Shown piece after piece: positions 57,449-64,000 of a stretch of DNA of 64,000 bases; within the stretch, counting starts at the first letter, position 1; every line of letters begins with the position of its first letter. Below the pieces are notes generated by a model, which searched no databases, was not told where the DNA came from, and saw nothing but the letters and a program-made list of their open reading frames with translations. Source of the stretch: Streptomyces alanosinicus (GTDB lineage: Bacteria; Actinomycetota; Actinomycetes; Streptomycetales; Streptomycetaceae); the NCBI RefSeq assembly GCF_014650595.1, contig NZ_BMVG01000003.1, positions 248,001-312,000 on the forward strand. Direction: 5' to 3'. A program made the translations under genes and the position numbers.

Positions 57449-57501
57449 GGGGCAGAGCCTCGCACACGCGTGCGTGGCCCGGTCCTCCGGACGGCGGACC
57501 G

Positions 57502-58053
57502 TCACGCCTCTGGGGACGTCAGCTCGACCAATTTGACCACGGTGTTCCAGTTGCGGCTCGTGGCGATCAGGCCCTTGGTCAGGCGCTGGCGGAACAGCGC
57601 CTCGCCGAGCTTGGAGCGGCCGAGGCCGTTCGGGGCGTAGAGGTACAGACAGCGGTCGCCGAGCCGGAACTCCTCGGGGAGATGGGCGGCTTGGTCGATC
57701 TCCGCGTAGCGGTCCGGGGTGACGGACGCGGAGAAGTAGGTGACGTGCAGCTGCTTGGGTTCCAGGTCGGCGGCCGGGAACGGGCAGTCCTCGACGACCG
57801 CCCGGAGGTAGGCGTGGTCGCGCACGAGCACGTCGACCGGGAAGCCGAAGCGCTCCTCGATCGCCCGGCTCAGCTCCGCCGCCAGCGACTCCTCGTCACC
57901 CTGGCCGGCGGTGAAGACGGCTTGGCCGCTCTGCAGATGAGTCCGTACGCCGGTGAGGCCGAGGCCGGTCAGCAGCGTGCGGAGCTCGGCCATGGGCACC
58001 TTCTTGCTGCCCCCGACGTTGATTCCGCGCAACAGCGCCGCATAGGTCGTCAT
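57502..58053 (-). CDS. DUF1697 family protein
   Basis: A 183-residue protein of the DUF1697 family, recognised by the start MTTYAALLRGINVGGSKKVP then MAELRTLLTGLGLTGVRTHL and the late YLYAPNGLGRSKLGEALF. No biochemical role is known to me. There is no signal or membrane segment. It is the first gene of a minus-strand pair with the PanE-like gene and is divergent from the MMPL exporter. Confidence 0.92.
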   Translation of the reverse strand: MTTYAALLRGINVGGSKKVPMAELRTLLTGLGLTGVRTHLQSGQAVFTAGQGDEESLAAELSRAIEERFGFPVDVLVRDHAYLRAVVEDCPFPAADLEPKQLHVTYFSASVTPDRYAEIDQAAHLPEEFRLGDRCLYLYAPNGLGRSKLGEALFRQRLTKGLIATSRNWNTVVKLVELTSPEA

Positions 58054-58462
58054 CCGGCCAGCCTAGAACGGCCGTCGTGCCCCGTGGGGGCGGGCACGAC
58101 GGCCGGGTCCGCGCAGGGCGGGACTGCGCGAAACTCTCGCCGATCGGCGGGCATCGGATCAACCTCTTCACGCACCTGTGACTTGTTCAACAAATCTTCG
58201 TAATCACAAAACGCCGAGCCGTCGGCAGAACGGACAACCCATGTCCTGCCGTTGCGGCCACGGCGCGAGAACCCCGAGACGTGTCCCCGAGACATGTGGA
58301 TAGGTGTAGGGGGCCGCCGTCCTCCCCAGTGGTGACCGACGCGCCGCCGACTTCACCGGGCAGCACGACGAGAGACGTTCGTCCGGCTCATACGGTCGAA
58401 CCGGAGCAAGCGCAGACGTGGCGGCAGGGGGCCGCCACCGCACACGAGGGGGAAGACCCGCG
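58054..58462. promoter_or_regulatory. 409-base intergenic region before the MMPL exporter
   Basis: The stretch 58160-58210 is AT-richer than the rest and contains the palindrome TTGTT-C-AACAA (58183-58193). An 81-codon minus-strand frame exists but its codon use is not coding-like. The MMPL ribosome site (GAGGGGGA, near 58446) closes the region. It probably holds promoters for both divergent genes. Confidence 0.4.
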
Positions 58463-60715
58463 ATGGGGAACAGGGATGTGCGGGTACGGGGGCTGGCCGC
58501 CCGCGCCGGCGGCTGGAGCGCCCGGCACCGCTGGGCGGCCGTCGGCATATGGGTGCTGTTCGTCGTGCTGGCGATGGGGCTCGGTTCGGCGGCGGGCCGG
58601 GTCGATGTGGACGAGAGCAACCAGCTCAAGGGCGAGACACACACCGCCGCCCGGATCATCGACGACGCGGGGATCAAGCAGCCGGCCGGCGAGACCGTCC
58701 TGATCCAGTCCAAGGACGCCGCCGCGACGGCGACCGGGCCGGAGTTCCGGGCCGCCGTCGCCGATGTGGTGAAGGCCGTCGGGGGCACCGGGCAGGTCAC
58801 GCATGTGACCTCGCCGTACGACACGCACACCATCTCCCGGGACGGCCGCAGCGCGCTGGTGCAGTTCGACATGCGCGGCGACGCGAAGACGGCCGTCGAC
58901 CGGGTCGCGCCGGTGGTGGACGCCGTCGCCGGGGTGCAGAAGGCGCACGGCGGCCTGCGGATCGAGGAGATCGGCGGCGCCAGCATGCAGAAGCAGTACA
59001 AGGACGCCTTCGGGGACGACTTCCAGCAGGCCGAGTACTCGGCGGTGCCGGTGGCGCTCGGCATCCTGCTGATCGCCTTCGGGGCGCTGGTGGCGGCGCT
59101 GCTGCCGGTGGCTCTCGCGATCACCGCGATCATGGCGACGATGGGCCTGATGGGCCTCGTCAGCCATCTGCAGCCGATGAGCGACACCGCCAACTCCGTG
59201 ATGCTGCTGGTCGGTATGGCCGTCGGTGTCGACTACTGCCTGTTCTATCTGCGCCGGGAGCGCGAGGAGCGGCAGGCCGGGCGGGACGCGGACAGCGCCC
59301 TCAGGATCGCCGCCGCCACCAGCGGCCGGGCGATCATCGTCTCCGGTGTCACGGTGTGCGTGGCGATGGCGGGCATGCTCTTCACCGGGCTCGCCCAGTT
59401 CGAGGCGATGGGCCTGGCCTCGCTGATGGTGGTCGCGGTCGCCATGGTCGGGTCGGTCACGGTCCTGCCCGCGCTGCTGTCGCTGCTCGGCGAGCGCGTC
59501 GACAAGGGGCGGATCCCGTTCCTCGCCCGCCGGCGCCGTCGGCACGGCGTCCAGGAGGGCAGCCGGTTGTGGACGGCCGTGCTGCGCGGTGTGCTGGCCA
59601 AGCCGCTGGTCGCCGTCCTCGTGGCGGGCGGCGCGCTGCTGGCGGTCGCCGCGCCCGCGCTCGGTATGAAGACCCAACAGCTCACCCTGGACCAGGAGTT
59701 CGGCAAGTCGCTGCCGATCGTGCAGACGTACCTCCGGATCAACGAGGCCTTCCCCGGTGGCAGCGAGCCGGCCCAGGTCGTCGTCAAGGCCAAGGACATC
59801 GAGGCTCCCGAAGTGCGCCGGGCGCTGGCCGACTTCAAGCGGCAGGCACTCTCCTCCGGGGCCTCGCGCGGCCCGGTCGACATCCGGCTGCACGACGCGC
59901 AGAACGTCGCGCTGGTCTCCGTGCCGCTGGTCGGCGGTTCCGACATGGACCAGGCGGTCAAGAGCCTGGCCACGCTGCGCGACAAGGTGCGGCCCGCGAC
60001 CCTCGGCAAGGTCGACGGCCTCCAGGCGCCGATCACCGGTCAGGTCGCCGGCAACCACGACTTCAACGACCAGTTGCTCGGCTCCGTCGTCCCGGTCTTC
60101 GCGTTCGTGGTGGTCTTCGCCTTCCTGCTGATGCTGCTGTCGTTCCGCTCGCTGACCGTGGCGCTCACCTCGATCGTGCTCAACCTGCTGTCGGTGGGTG
60201 CCGCCTACGGCGTCCTCGTCGCCGTCTTCCAGCACGGCTGGGGCGCTTCGCTGGTGGGCGCGGCAGGGGTCGGCGCGATCGTCACCTGGCTGCCGCTGTT
60301 CCTCTTCGTGATCCTGTTCGGGCTGTCGATGGACTACCACGTGTTCGTGGTGTCCCGGATCCGCGAGGCCAGGATGCGCGGGCGCACCACGACGGACGCG
60401 ATCCGGCACGGCGTGGTCACCACGGCCGGCGTCGTCACCAGCGCCGCGGTCATCATGGTCGCCGTGTTCGCGATCTTCGGGACGCTCTCGATGCAGTCCA
60501 TGAAGCAGATGGGCGTGGGCCTGGCCGCGGCGGTCCTCATCGACGCGACGGTCATCCGCGGGGTGCTGCTGCCGGCCGTGATGGCGCTGCTCGGTGAGCG
60601 CAACTGGTATCTGCCGAGGTGGCTGCACCGGCTGCCCGACCTCACCCACGATGAGGGCCCGCAGCCGCCCGCGCCGCGTCCCGCACACGAGCAGGGCGAG
60701 CGACTGCCCGTCTGA
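58463..60715 (+). CDS. MMPL-family RND transporter
   Basis: A 750-residue membrane protein with two repeated halves. Each half has one N-terminal membrane helix, a large extracytoplasmic domain and a five-helix bundle. Family motifs GMAVGVDYCLFYLRREREER and ILFGLSMDYHVFVVSRIREA contain the proton-relay Asp-Tyr pairs of MmpL-like exporters. It should export lipids or hydrophobic drugs using the proton gradient. ATG 58463 follows GAGGGGGA; an in-frame GTG 45 bases upstream is possible. A strong hairpin terminator follows. Confidence 0.93.
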   Translation: MGNRDVRVRGLAARAGGWSARHRWAAVGIWVLFVVLAMGLGSAAGRVDVDESNQLKGETHTAARIIDDAGIKQPAGETVLIQSKDAAATATGPEFRAAVADVVKAVGGTGQVTHVTSPYDTHTISRDGRSALVQFDMRGDAKTAVDRVAPVVDAVAGVQKAHGGLRIEEIGGASMQKQYKDAFGDDFQQAEYSAVPVALGILLIAFGALVAALLPVALAITAIMATMGLMGLVSHLQPMSDTANSVMLLVGMAVGVDYCLFYLRREREERQAGRDADSALRIAAATSGRAIIVSGVTVCVAMAGMLFTGLAQFEAMGLASLMVVAVAMVGSVTVLPALLSLLGERVDKGRIPFLARRRRRHGVQEGSRLWTAVLRGVLAKPLVAVLVAGGALLAVAAPALGMKTQQLTLDQEFGKSLPIVQTYLRINEAFPGGSEPAQVVVKAKDIEAPEVRRALADFKRQALSSGASRGPVDIRLHDAQNVALVSVPLVGGSDMDQAVKSLATLRDKVRPATLGKVDGLQAPITGQVAGNHDFNDQLLGSVVPVFAFVVVFAFLLMLLSFRSLTVALTSIVLNLLSVGAAYGVLVAVFQHGWGASLVGAAGVGAIVTWLPLFLFVILFGLSMDYHVFVVSRIREARMRGRTTTDAIRHGVVTTAGVVTSAAVIMVAVFAIFGTLSMQSMKQMGVGLAAAVLIDATVIRGVLLPAVMALLGERNWYLPRWLHRLPDLTHDEGPQPPAPRPAHEQGERLPV

Positions 60716-60727
60716 TCCCGCCCGCCG

Positions 60728-60764
60728 CCGGCCCGCCGGTTCCCTCGGGAATCCGGCGGGCCGG
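60728..60764 (+). terminator. Terminator after the MMPL gene
   Basis: CCGGCCCGCCGG (60728-60739) and CCGGCGGGCCGG (60753-60764) pair. An inner TTCCC/GGGAA extension leaves a single bulged base. Confidence 0.8.
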
Positions 60765-60967
60765 CCGGTGCTTCTCCGCCCGTCCGGTCAGCGGCCAGGC
60801 CGCGCCGTATCTGCCGTGCCCGCTGAGCCGCTTCGTCACCTGCCGTAACTCCGCCCAGGTCCAGGCCTTGTCGGCGGCGGACTCCTGCTGCCAGGCGAGG
60901 ACACCGCCCGACCTGTGCGAATGCGAGACTGGCCGCAGACGGGACGCGAGCGCGGCACGGAGGCACG

Positions 60968-61831
60968 ATGGACGAGGCACGGGCACGGGACGTACTGGCC
61001 GCGGCAGGGGTACTGTCGGGCCCGGCCCGGGACGCGGCTCTTCTCGCCCTCGGTGAGAACGCGGTGTTCGCCGCCGGTGACCTGGTGGTGAAGGTGGGCC
61101 GCGACGCCGAGCTGCTGCGGCGGGCCCGCCGTGAGCTGGACATCGCCGGCTGGCTGGCCGAGGCGGGCGTGCCGGCGGTCCGCGCGGCCGAGCCGGAGCC
61201 GCGGCTGGTCGAGGGCCACCCGGTGACCGTGTGGCACCGGCTGCCGGAGCCGGTACGCGCGGCCGAGCCGCGCGATCTGGCACAGCTGCTGCGGCTGGTG
61301 CACGCGATTCCCTCTCCCCCTTTCGTGCTGCCGCCCCGCGAGCTGCTGGGCGGCGTGGAGCGCTGGCTGCGGCTCGCGGGCGACGCGATCGACCCCAGGG
61401 ACGCGGACTGTCTCCGGGCGCGCCGGGACGGTTTCGCGGCGGCCGCGGCCGCGCTGACCCCCCATCTGCCGCCGGGGCCGATCCATGGCGACGCGCTGCC
61501 CCGCAATGTGCACATCGGGCCCGACGGGCCGGTCCTGGTCGACCTGGAGACCTTCTCCACGGATCTGCGTGAGCACGACCTGGTGACCATGGCCCTCTCC
61601 CGCGACCGGTACGGGCTGCCCGCCGAGGCCTACGACTCCTTCACCGAGGCGTACGGGTGGGATGTGCGGGAATGGGAGGGCTGTGCGGTGCTGCGGGGCG
61701 CCCGGGAGACGGCCAGCTGCGCCTGGGTGGCCCAGCATGCGCCGAGCAACCCCAAGGCACTGGCCGAGTTCCGCCGACGCGTGGCGTCCCTGCGGGACGG
61801 GGACGAGTCGGTGCGGTGGTATCCGTTCTGA
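60968..61831 (+). CDS. Aminoglycoside-phosphotransferase-like kinase
   Basis: A 287-residue protein with an eukaryotic-kinase-like fold. The catalytic loop is IHGDALPRNVHIG (HGD at 173-175, Asn180) and the metal-binding part VLVDLETFS. The N-lobe shows VVKVGRDAELLRRARRELDI. It phosphorylates a small hydroxylated compound; whether an antibiotic is the substrate cannot be told. ATG 60968 has ACGGAGG. It is followed by a convergent exonuclease gene. Confidence 0.88.
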   Translation: MDEARARDVLAAAGVLSGPARDAALLALGENAVFAAGDLVVKVGRDAELLRRARRELDIAGWLAEAGVPAVRAAEPEPRLVEGHPVTVWHRLPEPVRAAEPRDLAQLLRLVHAIPSPPFVLPPRELLGGVERWLRLAGDAIDPRDADCLRARRDGFAAAAAALTPHLPPGPIHGDALPRNVHIGPDGPVLVDLETFSTDLREHDLVTMALSRDRYGLPAEAYDSFTEAYGWDVREWEGCAVLRGARETASCAWVAQHAPSNPKALAEFRRRVASLRDGDESVRWYPF

Positions 61832-61853
61832 GGACGGTGTCCCCTTCGGACGG

Positions 61854-62579
61854 CTACGCAGGCTGGCTCTCGGTCAACTCCCGTAGCGGCCACGCCCCGT
61901 CGACCACCGCTTCCGTGTCCCCCTTGCGGCGCAGAAAGGCCTGGAAGTCCGCCGCCCACTGCGCATACCACTCGATCTGCCGCAGGTGCAGCTCCGCCGG
62001 GCTCAGGGCCGCGATCTTCGGGTGGCGGTCGGCTATCGCGCCGGCCAGGCGACCCGCGGCGAGGGCGTCGGCCGGAGCGGTGTGGGCCGCGTCGAGGACT
62101 ATGCCGTACTCGGCGCAGACCGCCTCCAGATTCCGCTTGCCGCGGCGGTAGCGGTCGACCCAGCGGTCGATGGTGTAGGGGTCGACGACCGGGGCGGGCG
62201 GGGCTCCGCCCAGTCGGTCGGAGAGCGACGGCAGAGCGTGCCGGTGCAGTTCGGCGGAGAGCAGGGTGAGGTCGAACACGGCGTTGTAGGCGACGACCGG
62301 GACGCCCGTCTTCCAGTACCCCACCAGGACGTCGGCGATGGAGTCGGCCACCCGGTCGGCGGGGTGGCCCTCGGCCGTCGCCCGCTCATTGCTGATGCCG
62401 TGCACCGCCACCGCGTCGGCGGGGATCTCCACGCCCGGATCGGCCAGCCATTCCTTGCGGCCTCTCGGCTCACCGGCCCTGACCTCGATCACCGCGCCGG
62501 TGACGATGCGCGCCTCCAGCGGATCGGTCCCGGTCGTCTCCAGGTCGAAGCCGATCAGCAGCTCCTGGTGCCAGCCCAT
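61854..62579 (-). CDS. DEDDh-type 3'-5' exonuclease (DnaQ-like)
   Basis: A 241-residue nuclease with exo I IGFDLETTGTDPLEA (Asp12, Glu14), exo II VPVVAYNAVFDLTLLSAELH, and a late AAHTAPADALAAGRLA holding the DEDDh His and Asp. It should trim DNA or RNA from 3' ends; a DNA repair or proofreading role is inference since no polymerase gene is near. ATG 62579 has GAAGGGGG just upstream and gives a compact domain. Confidence 0.9.
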   Translation of the reverse strand: MGWHQELLIGFDLETTGTDPLEARIVTGAVIEVRAGEPRGRKEWLADPGVEIPADAVAVHGISNERATAEGHPADRVADSIADVLVGYWKTGVPVVAYNAVFDLTLLSAELHRHALPSLSDRLGGAPPAPVVDPYTIDRWVDRYRRGKRNLEAVCAEYGIVLDAAHTAPADALAAGRLAGAIADRHPKIAALSPAELHLRQIEWYAQWAADFQAFLRRKGDTEAVVDGAWPLRELTESQPA

Positions 62580-62692
62580 GGGCGGCCCCCCTTCTCGGTG
62601 GTGCTTTCCCCCAGTGGCTTCCACCATCGCACGCGGCACTGACAATCCGAGGATCGCGTTCCGCTTGCGCCCGTCTTGCGCCCGTCGACGGC

Positions 62693-63931
62693 TCAGGACA
62701 CCGGGCGGGAATCCGCCCACGACTGCTCGAATTCCTCGCGGTATGTCGGGAAGAGACCGTTTTCTACCACATCATCCGACTTGACCAGCTTGCTGCCGTT
62801 GCGCAGCACCAGCACCGGCGACTCCATCCCGCGCGCCCCGCGCAGATAGGACTGCACCACGGCGATGCCGTCGGCGCCGTCGCCGTCCACCAGGTAGGCG
62901 GTGAACCGCGGTGTCTCGTCGTAGACCTGGATCTCGAAGGCGCCCGGGTCGCGGAGCCGGGAGCGGACCCGGCGCATGTGCAGGATGTTCATCTCGACGG
63001 AGCGGCTCAGTTCGCCCCGTTTCATCCCCAGTTCGCGCTCGCGGCGCTTGACCGAGCTGGAGGCGGGGTTGAGGAAGAGCAGCCGCACCCGGCAGCCGGA
63101 CTCGGCGATCCGGAGCAGCCGGCGGCCGGAGAAGTTCTGCACCAGCAGGTTGAGGCCGATACCGATGGCGTCGAGGCGGCGGGCGGAGCCGAAGATGTCC
63201 TCGGCCGGGAACTGGCGCAGCAGCCGCACCCGGTCCGGATGGACGGCGACCACGTCGGCGTACCGGTCGCCGACCAGGTCCTCGACCGCGTCCACGGGCA
63301 GCCGGCGCGCGGAGGGCACGTCACCGCCGGCGCCGAGCATCTCCAGCAGCCGGGCCGAGGCCCGCTCCGCCTGGCTCAGCACGGCCTCGGACAGCGCCCG
63401 GTTGCGGGAGACGACATTGCGGGTCACCTCCAGCTCGTCCAGGGCGAGTTCCAGGTCGCGGCGTTCGTCGAAGTACGGTTCGAAGCACGGCCAGTGCTGC
63501 ACCATCAGCTCGCGCAGCTGAGGCAGGGTGAGGAAGCTGAGCACGTTGTCGTCGGCCGGGTCGAGCAGATAGCCCTTGCGGCGGCTGACCTCGCGCACGG
63601 CGACCGCGCGCTGCACCCACTCCTGTCCGGCCGGGCCGGCTGCGGCGACCACCCAGTCGTCCCCGTGGACGGGTTCGTAGATGGGGCGCAGTACGGCGGC
63701 CACGACCGCGCGCAGCCGCTGTTCGACGAGGTTCAGCCAGATGTAGGCCCGGCCCGCCCGCTGGGCGCGAGTGCGCACCTCGCGCCAGGCGTCGGCGTTC
63801 CATTCCAGCTCCGGCCCGATGGATCCCGCGTCCATCGGCCTGGCCAGGGACACCGCGCCGGGCGGGACGTCCGTGGAGTTCCCCTCGTGACCCTCGTCAC
63901 CAGGAGGCAGCTCCAGCCCTCCCGAGCCCAC
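62693..63931 (-). CDS. SAV2148-family HEPN domain protein
   Basis: A 412-residue protein I recognise as the conserved actinobacterial SAV2148 family. RAYIWLNLVEQRLRAVVAAV with DDWVVAAAGPAGQEWVQRAV and LTLPQLRELMVQHWPCFEPY form a HEPN-like helical domain, and a second region (RRLLRIAESGCRVRLLFLNP) looks like a phospholipase D or nucleotide-binding strand. HEPN proteins are often RNases or their regulators. GTG 63931 has GGAAGG and starts like homologues (MGSGGLELPPGDEG); a TTG at 63979 would add 16 residues. Confidence 0.85.
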   Translation of the reverse strand: MGSGGLELPPGDEGHEGNSTDVPPGAVSLARPMDAGSIGPELEWNADAWREVRTRAQRAGRAYIWLNLVEQRLRAVVAAVLRPIYEPVHGDDWVVAAAGPAGQEWVQRAVAVREVSRRKGYLLDPADDNVLSFLTLPQLRELMVQHWPCFEPYFDERRDLELALDELEVTRNVVSRNRALSEAVLSQAERASARLLEMLGAGGDVPSARRLPVDAVEDLVGDRYADVVAVHPDRVRLLRQFPAEDIFGSARRLDAIGIGLNLLVQNFSGRRLLRIAESGCRVRLLFLNPASSSVKRRERELGMKRGELSRSVEMNILHMRRVRSRLRDPGAFEIQVYDETPRFTAYLVDGDGADGIAVVQSYLRGARGMESPVLVLRNGSKLVKSDDVVENGLFPTYREEFEQSWADSRPVS

Positions 63932-64000
63932 CCGTGCACCGCCTTCCGCCCCCCGGGCCTTTCCCGTCTCAACGATCAAGGAAGGGTACTCCGCGAGAGG

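Noticed and set aside
58050..58295. 81-codon minus-strand ORF upstream of DUF1697
   Set aside because: Codon use is unlike neighbouring genes and it lies over an AT-richer likely promoter region.

Overview
This 64-kb window is high-GC actinobacterial chromosome, almost certainly Streptomyces. The coding regions have strong G/C bias at third codon positions and use many GTG starts. Secreted proteins carry Tat-type signals. The gene families are typical of the genus: an alditol oxidase close to AldO, a SAV2148-type HEPN protein, a DUF2264 protein, and a sulfate-assimilation operon in the order reductase / zinc ribbon / cysH / cysC / cysD / cysN / ssu / chelatase. I saw no tRNA, rRNA, CRISPR array, prophage or complete insertion sequence. 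One MITE-like element with 24-bp inverted ends is present.

Layout. 1-4100: tail of an oxidoreductase, a DHA2 drug exporter, a cold-shock protein behind a structured leader, and a DEAD-box helicase. 4100-6550: a TetR repressor divergent from a class A flavin monooxygenase, with two overlapping palindromes between them, then the MITE inserted at the monooxygenase stop codon. 6580-11840: an unusual membrane protein joining ECF-sigma-like regions, a zinc-finger motif and an extracellular CBM2; a radical SAM enzyme of unknown function; a flavin-binding split-barrel protein; and alditol oxidase. 11970-27770: a plant-polysaccharide locus with a ROK regulator, a GH30 endo-galactanase-like enzyme, a GH2 beta-galactosidase, a DUF2264 protein, a PL4 rhamnogalacturonan lyase and a GH43 arabinofuranosidase. 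Inserted among these are an MFS exporter, a secreted phosphoesterase with a jacalin-like domain, a TetR/hydrolase pair, a PEP-mutase-family enzyme and a decayed secreted gene.

28090-43700 holds ordinary accessory metabolism: homocysteine methyltransferase, a carboxylesterase, PEP-mutase/isocitrate-lyase-family and VOC enzymes, AraC regulators, a YihY membrane protein, an AidB-like acyl-CoA dehydrogenase, a GAF regulator, a secreted unknown and a GNAT acetyltransferase. Several genes here are broken. A lacI-type regulator is cut off after its DNA-binding domain, an AraC regulator has a frameshift and a stop inside a 15-bp duplication, and an NmrA-type gene has lost its middle.

43750-53290 is one long sulfur operon. 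It opens with an inverted repeat, a 27-codon leader ORF with a late Cys codon, and a terminator-like stem. Sulfite reductase, a small zinc-ribbon protein, CysH (with the four cysteines of an iron-sulfur APS reductase), CysC, CysD and CysN follow, mostly joined by ATGA/GTGA overlaps. A second small ORF with a late Cys codon comes next, then the sulfonate ABC transporter and a sirohydrochlorin-chelatase-like protein that could supply siroheme iron insertion. Together these genes take up sulfonates and activate and reduce sulfate to sulfide.

53300-64000 contains a small unknown protein, a mycothiol-nitroreductase-like DsbA-family protein lacking its second active-site cysteine, an ECF41-type sigma factor, a PanE-like reductase, a DUF1697 protein, an MMPL exporter, an aminoglycoside-phosphotransferase-like kinase, a DnaQ-like exonuclease and the SAV2148-family HEPN protein. 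All functional calls come from reading the sequence and recalling families; no database search was run.
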